A stretch of 64,000 bases of DNA from Halorubrum rutilum. GTDB taxonomy: Archaea; Halobacteriota; Halobacteria; Halobacteriales; Haloferacaceae. The first letter of the stretch is position 1; every line of letters starts with the position of its first letter. The stretch spans positions 62,001 to 126,000 of the forward strand of contig NZ_JANHDN010000002.1 of assembly GCF_024494565.1 (NCBI RefSeq), in the 5' to 3' direction. This document shows, in pieces, positions 25,211 to 34,985 of the stretch. Position numbers and translations under genes: made by a program. The notes below the pieces were generated by a model. It had not been told where the DNA came from. It did not search any database and worked only from the letters and a program-made list of their open reading frames with translations.

Positions 25211-25804
25211 ATGGAGCGCTTCCGGAACACGGGGCAGCCGGACTGGGACTGGTGGGGACGGATCTGGCCGACGCCGGGCGACACGCTCCGGCGGCTCGGC
25301 CTGACGCCGGGCGACCGCGTCGCCGAGATCGGTTGCGGCAACGGCTACTTCGCCCTGCCGGCCGCGCGGGTCGCGGCCCCGGCGTCGGCGTACGCCGTCG
25401 ACCTCGACGAGTCGCTGCTCGCCGAGCTGGAGGGGCTCGCCGACGTGCAGGGGATCGACAACGTCGTCCCGGTCCGCGGCGACGCCCGCGACCTCGCCGA
25501 CCTCCTCCCCGAGCCGGTCGACCTGGCGCTGCTCGCGAACGCCTTCCACGGGGTCGACGACCGGGCCGCGTTCGTCGAGGGCGTCGCGGCCGCGCTCGCC
25601 GCCGACGGGCGGTTCGTCGTCATTAACTGGCGCGACCGACCCCGCGAGGAGACGGCGATCGCCGGCGAGCCGCGCGGCCCGCCGACCGAGTTGCGGGTGG
25701 GGCCCGAGGAGACGCGGCGCGCGGTCGAGGGCGCGAGCGACCTGCGGCTCGCCCGCGAGGTCGATCTGCCGCCGTTCCACTACGGGCTGGTCTTCGAACG
25801 CTGA
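25211..25804 (+). CDS. Class I SAM-dependent methyltransferase
   Basis: 197 residues. SAM-binding motif I is VAEIGCGNGYFALPAA (about residue 40). An acidic residue ends motif II in AYAVDLDESLL, and motif IV is DLALLANAFHGV. RFVVINWRDRP forms the post-I strand. The N-terminus MERFRNTGQPDWDWWGRIWPTP is Trp-rich and probably contributes to the substrate pocket. Substrate not identified; protein or small-molecule methylation are both possible. The next gene is bolA-like, 60 bases away. Confidence 0.88.
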   Translation: MERFRNTGQPDWDWWGRIWPTPGDTLRRLGLTPGDRVAEIGCGNGYFALPAARVAAPASAYAVDLDESLLAELEGLADVQGIDNVVPVRGDARDLADLLPEPVDLALLANAFHGVDDRAAFVEGVAAALAADGRFVVINWRDRPREETAIAGEPRGPPTELRVGPEETRRAVEGASDLRLAREVDLPPFHYGLVFER

Positions 25805-25864
25805 GCGGCGGGCGCCGCCGCGGCCATGCAATCGCTTTTTGTCCGGGCGGACCCGAGTCGGCGT

Positions 25865-26188
25865 ATGACCATCGAACCGGCCGCGATCGAGGACCTCATC
25901 GAGGCGGAGATCCCGGACGCCGTCGCCCGCGTGACGGCGCCGCGGGTCCACGACGACGAGGACGAGGACGCCCACTTCGCGGCCGTCGTCGTCTCGCCCG
26001 CCTTCGACGGCGAGTCGCTCGTCGACCAGCACCAGCGCGTGTACGACGCCGTCGGCGACCGCATGACCCGCTCGGTCCACGCCCTGGAGATCAAGACGTA
26101 CACGCCGGCCGACTACGCCGAGCACGGCGACGGGAGCCTCGCGTCGGAACTCCGCGAGGCGGGGCTGTTCCCGGTCGGCGACGAGTGA
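25865..26188 (+). CDS. BolA-family protein
   Basis: 107 residues. The BolA fold is visible as AIEDLIEAEIPDAVARVTA, then HFAAVVVSPAFDGESLVDQHQRVYDAV, then HALEIKTYTP, the usual strand-helix-strand order with the conserved VxQHRxV-like segment. Partners in bacteria and eukaryotes are monothiol glutaredoxins and Fe-S assembly. The ATG at 25865 was chosen; a TATA-like GCTTTTTGTC (25832-25841) is about 25-33 bases upstream. It lies between a methyltransferase and fumarase. Confidence 0.9.
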   Translation: MTIEPAAIEDLIEAEIPDAVARVTAPRVHDDEDEDAHFAAVVVSPAFDGESLVDQHQRVYDAVGDRMTRSVHALEIKTYTPADYAEHGDGSLASELREAGLFPVGDE

Positions 26189-26242
26189 GGGCGGCGACCC
26201 GCTTTCAGTAGCTTTTACCCGGTCTCGCGGGAAGCGTCGCGT

Positions 26243-27652
<1,410 letters not shown>

Positions 27653-27658
27653 GAGCCG

Positions 27659-28432
27659 CTACAGCTTCGGCGTCTGCGACGCGTCGACCGGCCCGGGCGC
27701 CGTCCGGTTCGCGTTCGGTCGCCCGTCGCGCAGCTGAAGGTACGCGGACGCGATGATCCCGTAGTACGGGACGAAGAAGGCCGCCGAGAGCGCGGCGGCG
27801 ACGAGGTCGGACGCGAGGGGCACGCCGGCGAGGTCGGCGAGGGACGTGGTGGCGCCCAGCACGAGGCCGAACAGCCCGGAGAGGAGCACGAGGACGGCGA
27901 GCTTGAGCCGGGAGCCGCGGGCGAGCGCCCAGCTCCGCTTGAGGCTCCCGACGACGCCGCCGTCCTCGACGGCGACGACGAAGACGAAGAACAGGAACGA
28001 GGCCGCGAGGAACACCCCCGGGAAGAAGAGGAGGGCGAAGCCGACCGCGACGGCGACGCTCACGGCGATCCCGCCGACCAGCGCGACGAGCGTGGCGCGC
28101 CCGAGGCGCTCGGTCAGCGCCGGGGGGAACGTCGACGCCTCGCTCAGCGGCTGGGCGAACGTCCGCGAGAGGACGACGAAGTACGCCGAGCTCACGAGCG
28201 TGAGCGCGGCGAACAGCGCGATCCCGACGCCGCCGGAGACGGGGAGCACGAGTCCGGCTTCCCCGCTGAACTGCGCCGCGGCCTCGGGCGGGAGGAAGCC
28301 GGCCACGGCGGTGTTGACACTCGTTTGGATCCCGAGCTGGATCAGGAGGAGCCCGACGAAGAGGACCCCGCCGGCTCGGGTGAAGGTACGCCTGAAACCG
28401 TCGCTGACCGCACGGCCGAGTTGGAGGGCCAT
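27659..28432 (-). CDS. Multi-pass membrane protein, DUF7847-like
   Basis: 257 residues with about six membrane helices. LFVGLLLIQLG is in the first, and a conserved amphipathic region GGVVGSLKRSWALARGSRLK lies between helices 4 and 5. The arrangement of long hydrophobic helices and the ExGGxxxSLKRSW motif resembles the membrane domain of glycerophosphodiester phosphodiesterase-type proteins (haloarchaeal DUF7847). No catalytic domain is attached. Function unknown. The gene ends six bases from the convergent fumC stop. Confidence 0.7.
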   Translation of the reverse strand: MALQLGRAVSDGFRRTFTRAGGVLFVGLLLIQLGIQTSVNTAVAGFLPPEAAAQFSGEAGLVLPVSGGVGIALFAALTLVSSAYFVVLSRTFAQPLSEASTFPPALTERLGRATLVALVGGIAVSVAVAVGFALLFFPGVFLAASFLFFVFVVAVEDGGVVGSLKRSWALARGSRLKLAVLVLLSGLFGLVLGATTSLADLAGVPLASDLVAAALSAAFFVPYYGIIASAYLQLRDGRPNANRTAPGPVDASQTPKL

Positions 28433-28646
28433 CGCGCCGGAACGTCTCGGCGAGTTCCAATAAAATAATCGAATCGACGCGGCGTTTCCGGCCGTGAAAC
28501 CCGCTCGCGACCGGGGAGGTCCCCGCCCGCGGCGAGTCGGCCACCGGCGGCGAGCCCGTCGATCCGACCGCCGTCCGGAGGCGACGGTCCCCGACCCACG
28601 CGTGGGGACGCGTAACAGCCTTTTCGGTCGCCGTCGATGTCCACAT

Positions 28647-29141
28647 ATGCACCGGAAGGGGCACGTCGGCGCGTCGCTCGTCGTCTACGCACCGTTCGGG
28701 TTCGCCCTCGCCGCGCTCGCCTCGATCGAGGCGGCCGCGGTCGTCGCGGCGGCCGTCGCCTCGACGGCGATGGTCCCGGACCTCGACATGAAGGTCCCGT
28801 TCGTGAACCACCGCGGGATCACCCACACCGTGTGGTTCGCGCTCGCGGTCGGGGTCGCCTTCGGGGCCGCCGGGGCGATGCTCGGGCTTCGGGAGAGCGC
28901 CCTCGCCGCCGCGCTCGTCGGCGGGCTCGCGTTCCTGTTCGGCGCGCTGACGATCGTCTCGCACCTGCTGGCCGACGCGCTCACCCCGATGGGGATCGAG
29001 CCGTTCGCGCCCGTCCGAGACGACCATTACACGCTCGACCTGTTCAGGGCCGCGAATCCGGTCGCGAACTACGGCCTGCTCGCGCTCGGCGGCGTCGTCG
29101 TCGCGGGCGCGCTCGTCGCCGGCGCGGCGCTCCCGGTCTGA
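28647..29141 (+). CDS. Membrane-bound YdjM/COG1988-type metal-dependent hydrolase-like protein
   Basis: 164 residues with four to five membrane helices. Conserved polar residues at membrane edges match the family: His in HRKGHVGAS, Asp-Asp in VPDLDMKVP, NHRGITHT, SHLLADALTPMGIEPF. In bacteria the family (YdjM) is SOS-induced; catalysis is only predicted. The ATG at 28647 was chosen by the MHRKGHVG start. A TATA-like CCTTTTCGGT lies about 20-30 bases upstream. Confidence 0.82.
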   Translation: MHRKGHVGASLVVYAPFGFALAALASIEAAAVVAAAVASTAMVPDLDMKVPFVNHRGITHTVWFALAVGVAFGAAGAMLGLRESALAAALVGGLAFLFGALTIVSHLLADALTPMGIEPFAPVRDDHYTLDLFRAANPVANYGLLALGGVVVAGALVAGAALPV

Positions 29142-29189
29142 CCCGCGGAAGCGGACTCGCGGCGCGCTACTCGGCGACTGACCCGCAGC

Positions 29190-29258
29190 TATGTTTAATT
29201 AATCTAATACGAGTGCAAGAAATGGTCGATTATTTGTTAATGAGGTATGATATATGAC
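29190..29258. promoter_or_regulatory. A+T-rich promoter region
   Basis: An unusual run of A+T in a very G+C-rich genome, with several overlapping TATA-like words (TTTAATTAATCTAATAC, TTATTTGTTAAT, TATGATATATG). It ends directly before the ATG of the small membrane protein at 29261. More than one start point is possible. Confidence 0.45.
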
Positions 29259-29260
29259 GC

Positions 29261-29527
29261 ATGGTGTCCGGCGGTCGCGACGCTGACGAGTACACGTACC
29301 CGTCGTTCGACGGGTATCAACCCTCGCTCAAGCTCCTCGGTGGGGGCCTGTGGACACTCGCTCTCGTCTCGATACTCGGGCTCTGGGCTCTCGTGGACTT
29401 CGACGCGTCGCCTGCGGCGTCGACGGTCGGTCTCGCCGTCATCGCGCGCGCCTTCGTCGGCGTCGTCGTGTTCGTGGCCGTATTCCCGATCGTCTTCCGT
29501 CTGCGCCGGATCGCGCGCCAGGCGTGA
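29261..29527 (+). CDS. Small two-span membrane protein, hypothetical
   Basis: 88 residues. A soluble acidic-aromatic start (DADEYTYPSFDGYQPSLK) precedes two membrane helices (about 28-46 and 56-80), and a basic tail RLRRIARQA places the C-terminus inside. Not recognised. The strong A+T-rich promoter region directly upstream supports expression. Confidence 0.6.
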   Translation: MVSGGRDADEYTYPSFDGYQPSLKLLGGGLWTLALVSILGLWALVDFDASPAASTVGLAVIARAFVGVVVFVAVFPIVFRLRRIARQA

Positions 29528-29713
29528 ACCCCCGTCCGTGGACGCATCCACGCCTCACCGGTGCAACTAGCGGGTCACCCGATCACCGAGGCGCCGACCC
29601 GTCGCCGTGTCCGGTGTGATCTCCTCACTTTCGACACGACGCGGTTCGTGTCGAGACTGCCCAGCGCTCCAGCTGGTGGTGGTTATGACTGCACCTGCCA
29701 ACAATACGGTAGA

Positions 29714-29867
29714 TGGCCGGGGTGGGCTCCGAACCCACGATCTCCGCATGTCCCAGGTCCGAGGCTCGGCGGAGCCACGGGAAGGACGCGGACGCTTCCA
29801 AGGCGTCACCGCACCGAATCTCCGAACCCTATGAGTGCGGCGCTATGTCCAGCTAAGCCACCCGGCC
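29714..29867 (-). tRNA. Elongator tRNA-Met (anticodon CAT) with intron
   Basis: Minus strand. Exon 1 is 29830-29867, intron 29750-29829 (80 bases), exon 2 is 29714-29749; spliced length 74. Acceptor GGCCGGG pairs with CCCGGCC, discriminator A. The anticodon stem CCGCA/TGCGG encloses CTCATA plus A from exon 2, giving CAT. The T arm is GTGGG/CCCAC. The intron lies after position 37, the canonical site cut by the archaeal splicing endonuclease at a bulge-helix-bulge. The exact splice bases are inferred from cloverleaf pairing. Confidence 0.92.
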
Positions 29868-29891
29868 TCACCCTTCCGTACCGCGATGAGA

Positions 29892-29901
29892 CTCTTTAAC
29901 C
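29892..29901 (-). promoter_or_regulatory. TATA box of tRNA-Met
   Basis: Minus strand GGTTAAAGAG lies about 25-34 bases before the tRNA 5' end at 29867, the expected archaeal promoter spacing. Confidence 0.5.
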
Positions 29902-30031
29902 TTCCCATCCGTCGGAGGGGTGGGAGGCGGTGACAGAGGGGAGCGCGTCCCGCGAATCGGTCGGTCCGAGGGCCGAAGTGCCCGGGCGCGGACCCCGCGG
30001 ATTTATGCGTGGCGGGGCGAATCCTCGGGGT

Positions 30032-31354
30032 ATGAGCCTTCCCGACCTGCTCGCGGAGACCGTCGGCGACGAGGACGTCGTCGCCGAGGTCTCGCTCGGG
30101 GGAGCCGACCGGCTCGCGGTCACGCCGACGCGGACGCTCGTCTATCGCGGCGACGGGCTGCTGTCGGACGAGACGGTCGCGGAGTACTCCCACGACGTCG
30201 AGCGCATCGCGGTCTCGACGGGCCGCCGCAAGGCGAAACTCACCCTCGGCTACGGCCTCGACGGCGACGAGACCCTCTCGCTGCCGGCGGACCGCGCCGA
30301 CGAGGCCCTGCACCCGATCCTCGCCGGCGTCCTCTCCGCGACCGGCGTCACCGACCCCGGCGAGTCCGTCCTCCGCACCTTCCGCTTCTCCGAGCTCACC
30401 CTCGTCGTCACCAGCGATCGCCTCGTCAAACACGTCGGCGCCGCGGTGTGGGACGAGGAGTTCGAGGAGTTCCCCTACGCCGACCTCACCGGCCTCGACT
30501 TCGAGGAGGGGACCGTCGCGACCGCGGTCGTCCTCGCGCACGGCGGCCGCTCCGAGCGGTTCAAGGCCCCCAACGAGTCCGCCCGCGCGGTCCGCGAGAC
30601 CCTCGTCGACGCCGTCTGCGACTACCACGACGCGGACAGCTTGGAGGAGTTCCGCGTCGCCGTCGCCGACGACGAGTCCGACGAGGACGCGGGCGCCGAC
30701 GAGACCACCGACTTCGGCGAGGGTCCCGACCCGCTCTCGGCCTCGCCCGCCGCCGACGCCGAGGCGGAGGGCGGGGCGGGCGACCTCGACGGCGCGACGA
30801 GCGCGATGGACGACCCGCTCTCCGCGGGCGTCGGCGGGGCGGACGGGTCCGCCGCGACCGGGACCGACGACGGGTCCGGGTCCGGAACGGCGCCCGCGAG
30901 CGGCGCGGCCGGAGGGCGCGACCCCGCCGCCGACGACGCCGGCGCGCCGCGCGAGACGACCGCCGGGACGGCGAGCGACGACGCGGTCGCGGGGGGCTCG
31001 ACCGACGCCGACCCGCTGGCCGGCGGCGCCGGGGGCGAGCCGGTCGGGGAGGCCGACCCCGCGGGCGACGCCGCCGACGGGACCGCCGGGAACCGGGGCG
31101 CGTCGACCGAGGGGGCCGCGTCCGGGGGAACCGCGTCGGGCGGGGTCGGGGAGCCGGCCGCGCGGGACGACGCGGCGGCCTCGACCGACGACGGCTTCGG
31201 CGGGTCGCCGTTCGAGAGCGCGGGCGTCGAGGGCGAGGACCTCGCGGCCGAGGTGGCCGAGCTGCGCCGCGCCGTCAAGGAGCAGTCCGAGCGCCTCGAC
31301 CGGCAGTCCGAGCTCATCGAGCGGCTGATCGAGGAGCTCCGGCGCGGGCGCTGA
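30032..31354 (+). CDS. DUF7115-like haloarchaeal protein with acidic linker and coiled coil
   Basis: 440 residues. Residues 1-215 form two similar beta-rich PH-like halves: RLAVTPTRTLVYRGDGLLSD, then LTLVVTSDRLVKHVGAAVWD with FPYADLTGLDFEEG. A low-complexity acidic Gly/Asp/Ala linker fills 215-395. The last 40 residues are a leucine-rich coiled coil (LAAEVAELRRAVKEQSERLD). This matches haloarchaeal proteins annotated DUF7115. Function unknown; PH-like domains plus a coiled coil suggest a membrane-associated or scaffolding role. The ATG at 30032 follows a TATA-like ATTTATGCG (30001-30009). Confidence 0.75.
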   Translation: MSLPDLLAETVGDEDVVAEVSLGGADRLAVTPTRTLVYRGDGLLSDETVAEYSHDVERIAVSTGRRKAKLTLGYGLDGDETLSLPADRADEALHPILAGVLSATGVTDPGESVLRTFRFSELTLVVTSDRLVKHVGAAVWDEEFEEFPYADLTGLDFEEGTVATAVVLAHGGRSERFKAPNESARAVRETLVDAVCDYHDADSLEEFRVAVADDESDEDAGADETTDFGEGPDPLSASPAADAEAEGGAGDLDGATSAMDDPLSAGVGGADGSAATGTDDGSGSGTAPASGAAGGRDPAADDAGAPRETTAGTASDDAVAGGSTDADPLAGGAGGEPVGEADPAGDAADGTAGNRGASTEGAASGGTASGGVGEPAARDDAAASTDDGFGGSPFESAGVEGEDLAAEVAELRRAVKEQSERLDRQSELIERLIEELRRGR

Positions 31355-31380
31355 TACCGGCGCGAGAGCCACGGGGAGCC

Positions 31381-31389
31381 ATTTATAAC
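31381..31389 (+). promoter_or_regulatory. TATA box of mscS-like gene
   Basis: ATTTATAAC is a near-consensus haloarchaeal TATA box located 23-31 bases before the GTG at 31412, so the transcript is probably leaderless. Confidence 0.6.
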
Positions 31390-31411
31390 CGAGCCGACGA
31401 AAGCCCGGAGA

Positions 31412-32635
31412 GTGACCGCGCAACTCGGCCCCCGGATCGACGCGACGCTCGGCAGCGTCGCGACCGCGGAGGCCCGCCTCGCCCTGACCGTCGGCATCCT
31501 CCTCGCGACGACGCTGACCGGCTGGCTGCTGCTCCCGCGCGCCGTCCGGGCGGGCGAGCGGGTGACCGCGGCGCGGCTGGAGCGCTTCCTCGACGGCCGC
31601 GGCGAGTCGTCGGTCGAGACGCTCCGCGAGGCGGTGCCCGTCTCGTTCGGCCTCCGAGTGTTCGTCGCCGTGCTCCAGCTCGCGCTGTTCGCGCTCGCCG
31701 CCGTCGCCGTGCTGACGCTGTGGGGGCGGTTCGCGGTCGTCGTCGCGGTCCTCCCGGTCGCGGAGAACGCCGCGGCCGTCGCCGGGCGGGCCCTCCTCTC
31801 GGTGCTGCTGCTCGGCGGCGCCTACGTCGCGAGCGACGTGGTAGAGGAGTACGTCGCCGACCTCTCCGCCGACAGCGACCGCATCACGGCCCACCAGGAG
31901 CAGCTCCTCAGCCGGATCATGCAGGTCGGGCTGCTCGTGATCGCGGGCGTCACCGTCCTCGGGATCTGGGGCGTGAACCTCGGCGGGCTCCTCGTCGGGG
32001 CGGGCTTCCTCGGGATCGTGCTCGGGATGGCCGCCAGACAGACCCTCGGCTCGCTCATCGCCGGCTTCGTGCTGATGTTCGCGCGCCCCTTCGAGATCGG
32101 CGACTGGGTCGAGATCGGCAGCGAGGAGGGGTTCGTCACCGAGATCACGATCATGAACACCCATATGCGGAACTTCGACGGCGAGTACGTCGTCGTGCCG
32201 AACGACCTCGTCACCAACCAGGCGATCACCAACCGGAGCCGCGAGGGGCGGCTCCGAATCCACATGGAGGTCGGGATCGGCTACGACGACGACCCCGACG
32301 AGGCCAGCGGGATCGCCGAGGAGGTCCTAGAGGAGATCGACACGATCGCCAACAACCCGAAGCCGTACGTGATCCCCTCCGGCTTCGGCGACTCCGCGAT
32401 CCTGCTCGACCTCCGCTTCTGGATCGATCCGCCGACGCCGCAGGCGCGCTGGCGCTCGAAGGCGACCGCCGTCGAGCGGATCCAGGAGCGGTTCGCCGAC
32501 GCCGGGATCTCCATCCCCTACCCCCAGCGCACCGTCTCGTACCCGCCGGAGACGGCGGAGGCGGACGAGACGGTCGAGCGCGTCGAGCGCTTCGACGACG
32601 ACGGCGAGGGGCGGCCGAGCGACCGGCCCGCCTGA
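31412..32635 (+). CDS. MscS-family mechanosensitive channel
   Basis: 407 residues, GTG start directly behind a good TATA box. Three to four membrane helices are followed by the pore helix and the beta domain. The pore-lining stretch rich in Gly and Ala (GLLVGAGFLGIVLGMAARQT) precedes GSLIAGFVLMFARPFEIGDWVEI and the characteristic VVPNDLVTNQAITNRS. It releases osmolytes on hypo-osmotic shock, important for a halophile. The C-terminal part (YPQRTVSYPPET) closes the alpha/beta vestibule. Confidence 0.93.
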   Translation: MTAQLGPRIDATLGSVATAEARLALTVGILLATTLTGWLLLPRAVRAGERVTAARLERFLDGRGESSVETLREAVPVSFGLRVFVAVLQLALFALAAVAVLTLWGRFAVVVAVLPVAENAAAVAGRALLSVLLLGGAYVASDVVEEYVADLSADSDRITAHQEQLLSRIMQVGLLVIAGVTVLGIWGVNLGGLLVGAGFLGIVLGMAARQTLGSLIAGFVLMFARPFEIGDWVEIGSEEGFVTEITIMNTHMRNFDGEYVVVPNDLVTNQAITNRSREGRLRIHMEVGIGYDDDPDEASGIAEEVLEEIDTIANNPKPYVIPSGFGDSAILLDLRFWIDPPTPQARWRSKATAVERIQERFADAGISIPYPQRTVSYPPETAEADETVERVERFDDDGEGRPSDRPA

Positions 32636-32798
32636 GGGCGCGTCGACGCGCGCGTAACTTCTTTTTCGCCCGGCGGAGTGAGGGGCGATACGAGCGGCGC
32701 CGACCGCCGCCGGACGGCGCACCCGACGACCGGCGGGACGCCCCGCGAGCGCCGCCGGCCGATGTCGGTCGCACCGCCGCCGCTCGGGAGGCGAGAGG

Positions 32799-33200
32799 AT
32801 GGGTGAGCGAGGTGGAATCCACTGGCCGGACGTCGCCGTCGGACTGGGAGCCGTGCTCATCGGCGCGGCCCTCGTCGGCGGCCTCGTCTACGCCGCCGGC
32901 ACGACGTCGGTGACCCGCGCCGACTACGAGGCGTACGTCGAGCGGTGCGGGGACCTCGCGGGGGAGTCGCGGCTGGTCGACGCCGGCCTGGGCACGGAGA
33001 CGGTCACGCTGAACGAGAGCGACGTCCGGGGCTGCGAGAACGCCACCCTCGCCGAGTACCGGACCGCGCGACTGCGGTCGATGCGGTCGACGCCGCTGAA
33101 CGCGGTACAGCGGGGTTGGATCGGCGGTACCGGGCTCCTGTTCGCGGGCGTCGGCTCGCTCCTCCTCCGCCGACAGCTCACCGCCGATCGGTCGGGGTGA
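32799..33200 (+). CDS. Two-span membrane protein with external Cys-containing domain, hypothetical
   Basis: 133 residues. Membrane helices at about 13-33 and 107-123 enclose an outside domain of some 70 residues with two Cys (VERCGDLAG, VRGCENATL) that could form a disulphide. It also carries potential N-glycosylation sites NES and NAT. It ends RRQLTADRSG on the inside. No family recognised. It is convergent with mutL. Confidence 0.6.
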   Translation: MGERGGIHWPDVAVGLGAVLIGAALVGGLVYAAGTTSVTRADYEAYVERCGDLAGESRLVDAGLGTETVTLNESDVRGCENATLAEYRTARLRSMRSTPLNAVQRGWIGGTGLLFAGVGSLLLRRQLTADRSG

Positions 33201-33227
33201 GCCGCGGACGAGCGGCGCTCGGCCCGC

Positions 33228-34985
33228 TCACCGCTCCCGCCCGAACCCGGCCGCGAACGTCGCCGCGTCGACCGACAGGACCGTCGGCCGCCCGTGCGGG
33301 CAGGCGTACGGTCGGTCGCACTCGCCGAGCCGGTCCAAAAGCGAGCGCCGCTCGTCCCGCGACAGCTCCCCGATCTCCCCGCGCTTCAGCGACGGGTGAC
33401 ACGCCAGGTCGGCGAGCAGCGCCTCCCGGGCGTCCCGCGGGGACTCGTCGCCCGCGAGCGTCGCCAGCGCGTCGCGGAACGCGTCCGCGTCGGCCGCCCG
33501 GCCGAACGGCGCCGGGACCGAGCGCAGCCTGACGGTCCCGCCGCCGAACGGCTCCGTCTCGAAGCCGAGCGCGTCCAGCGCGTCGGCGTGCGCCTCCGCG
33601 GCCGCCGCCTCGTCGGCCGACAGCGAGACCGCCGCCGGGGGATCGAGCGCGGCGGTCGGCACCGGCTCGTCGGCGAAGGCCCGGGCGAGCCGCTCGTAGT
33701 TCACGCGCTCGTGGGCGGCGTGGCCGTCGACGACGAGCAGCTCCTCGCCCGCCTCGACGAGGAGGTAGAGGTCGCGGAAGACGCCGATCGGCTCCGCGTC
33801 CGCGAACGTCCCGGGCCGCTCCCCCTCCTCGCCCCCGACCGGGTCGAGCGCCGACTCGATCCCGGTGTCGACGTCGCCCTTCCGCCGGAGGTCGGCGCCC
33901 GTGAGCGCGTCGGCGACGGCCGACTCGACCGCCTCCGCGAGCCGGTCGGCGTCGCGCAGCCCGACCTCCCGCTTCGCGGGGTGGACGTTCGGGTCGACGC
34001 GGGCGGGCGGCACCGCGGCGTCGACCGCGGCCACCGGCTCGCGGTCGTCCGGGAGCAGGCGCCCGTACCCGGCGCGGACCGCGGCCGCGAGCCGGTCGTT
34101 CCGCACCGGGCGCCCGTTCACCGAGACGCGGACGTGGTCGCGGGAGGCGCGCGTCACCGAGGGGTACGCGAGCGCGCCGGCGACCTCGACCGAGAGCGGT
34201 TCCCCGCCGTCGCCCCCGACGTCGACGCTCGCCGCGAGCTCGGTCGACCGGCTCGCGGTCTCGCGGTCGTAGACGCCGAGCAGCGCGTCCGTGACGCCCG
34301 TCCCCGGCGTCGACAGCGTGGTCGAGCCGCCGTGCGCCAACGAGAACGCGACCTCGGGGTTCGCGAGCGCGTAGTCCGCCGCCAGCGAGGAGATCCGCGC
34401 GAACTCGGCGGCCGGCCCCGCGAGCGACTCGCGGCGCGCGGGACGGGTCGCGAACAGGTCCTCGACGACGACCGTGGTCCCGCGGGGGTGGCCGGCGTCG
34501 GACACCGCGATTTCGGGGGCGCCGTCGCCCGCCGCCGTCCCGTCGGCGACCACCCGCGTGCCCGCGGGGCCGCCGTCGCTCGTCGTCAGTTCGAGCCGCG
34601 CGGCGTCGGCGATCGCGGCCAGCGCCTCCCCGCGGAAGCCGAGCGACGCGACGCCGACCGGGTCGCCGTCGGGCGCGAGCTTGCTCGTCGCGTGGCGCTC
34701 GACCGCGCGGCGGGCGTCCGCGCGGCTCATCCCCTCGCCGTCGTCGGCGACCCGGATCCGGTCGGTGCCGTCGCCGTCGACCGCGACCTCGACCGAGGCG
34801 GCGCCGGCGTCGAGCGCGTTGTCGATCAGCTCGCCGACGACCCGCGCCGGCCGGGTGACCACCTCGCCCGCGGCGATCCGGTCGACCGTGGCGGGGTCGA
34901 GCCGGCGGACGCGGCCCGGCCCCTCGGCCGCTCCCGTCGCCTCGCGGTCGGGCCGACCGCCGCCGGCGCGCTCCTCACCCGCCAT
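33228..34985 (-). CDS. mutL: DNA mismatch repair protein MutL
   Basis: 585 residues. The N-terminal GHKL ATPase has [25 protein letters not shown] and [10 protein letters not shown]. The C-terminal domain carries the metal-binding nuclease motif as [13 protein letters not shown]. Here Gly replaces the usual Gln of DQHA(X)2E(X)4E, with ACHPSLK and CPHGRPT also present, so latent endonuclease activity is likely. It overlaps the end of mutS by 11 bases and is co-transcribed. Haloarchaeal MutS/MutL are bacterial-type acquisitions working beside other repair systems. Confidence 0.96.
   Translation of the reverse strand: MAGEERAGGGRPDREATGAAEGPGRVRRLDPATVDRIAAGEVVTRPARVVGELIDNALDAGAASVEVAVDGDGTDRIRVADDGEGMSRADARRAVERHATSKLAPDGDPVGVASLGFRGEALAAIADAARLELTTSDGGPAGTRVVADGTAAGDGAPEIAVSDAGHPRGTTVVVEDLFATRPARRESLAGPAAEFARISSLAADYALANPEVAFSLAHGGSTTLSTPGTGVTDALLGVYDRETASRSTELAASVDVGGDGGEPLSVEVAGALAYPSVTRASRDHVRVSVNGRPVRNDRLAAAVRAGYGRLLPDDREPVAAVDAAVPPARVDPNVHPAKREVGLRDADRLAEAVESAVADALTGADLRRKGDVDTGIESALDPVGGEEGERPGTFADAEPIGVFRDLYLLVEAGEELLVVDGHAAHERVNYERLARAFADEPVPTAALDPPAAVSLSADEAAAAEAHADALDALGFETEPFGGGTVRLRSVPAPFGRAADADAFRDALATLAGDESPRDAREALLADLACHPSLKRGEIGELSRDERRSLLDRLGECDRPYACPHGRPTVLSVDAATFAAGFGRER

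Noticed and set aside
29561..29899. Open frames across the tRNA-Met region
   Set aside because: They overlap the tRNA exons and intron on the other strand and match no protein features.
29843..32263. 806-residue minus-strand frame opposite the DUF7115-like and MscS genes
   Set aside because: Antisense to clear genes and runs into the tRNA-Met; composition is mirror-image of the real coding strand.
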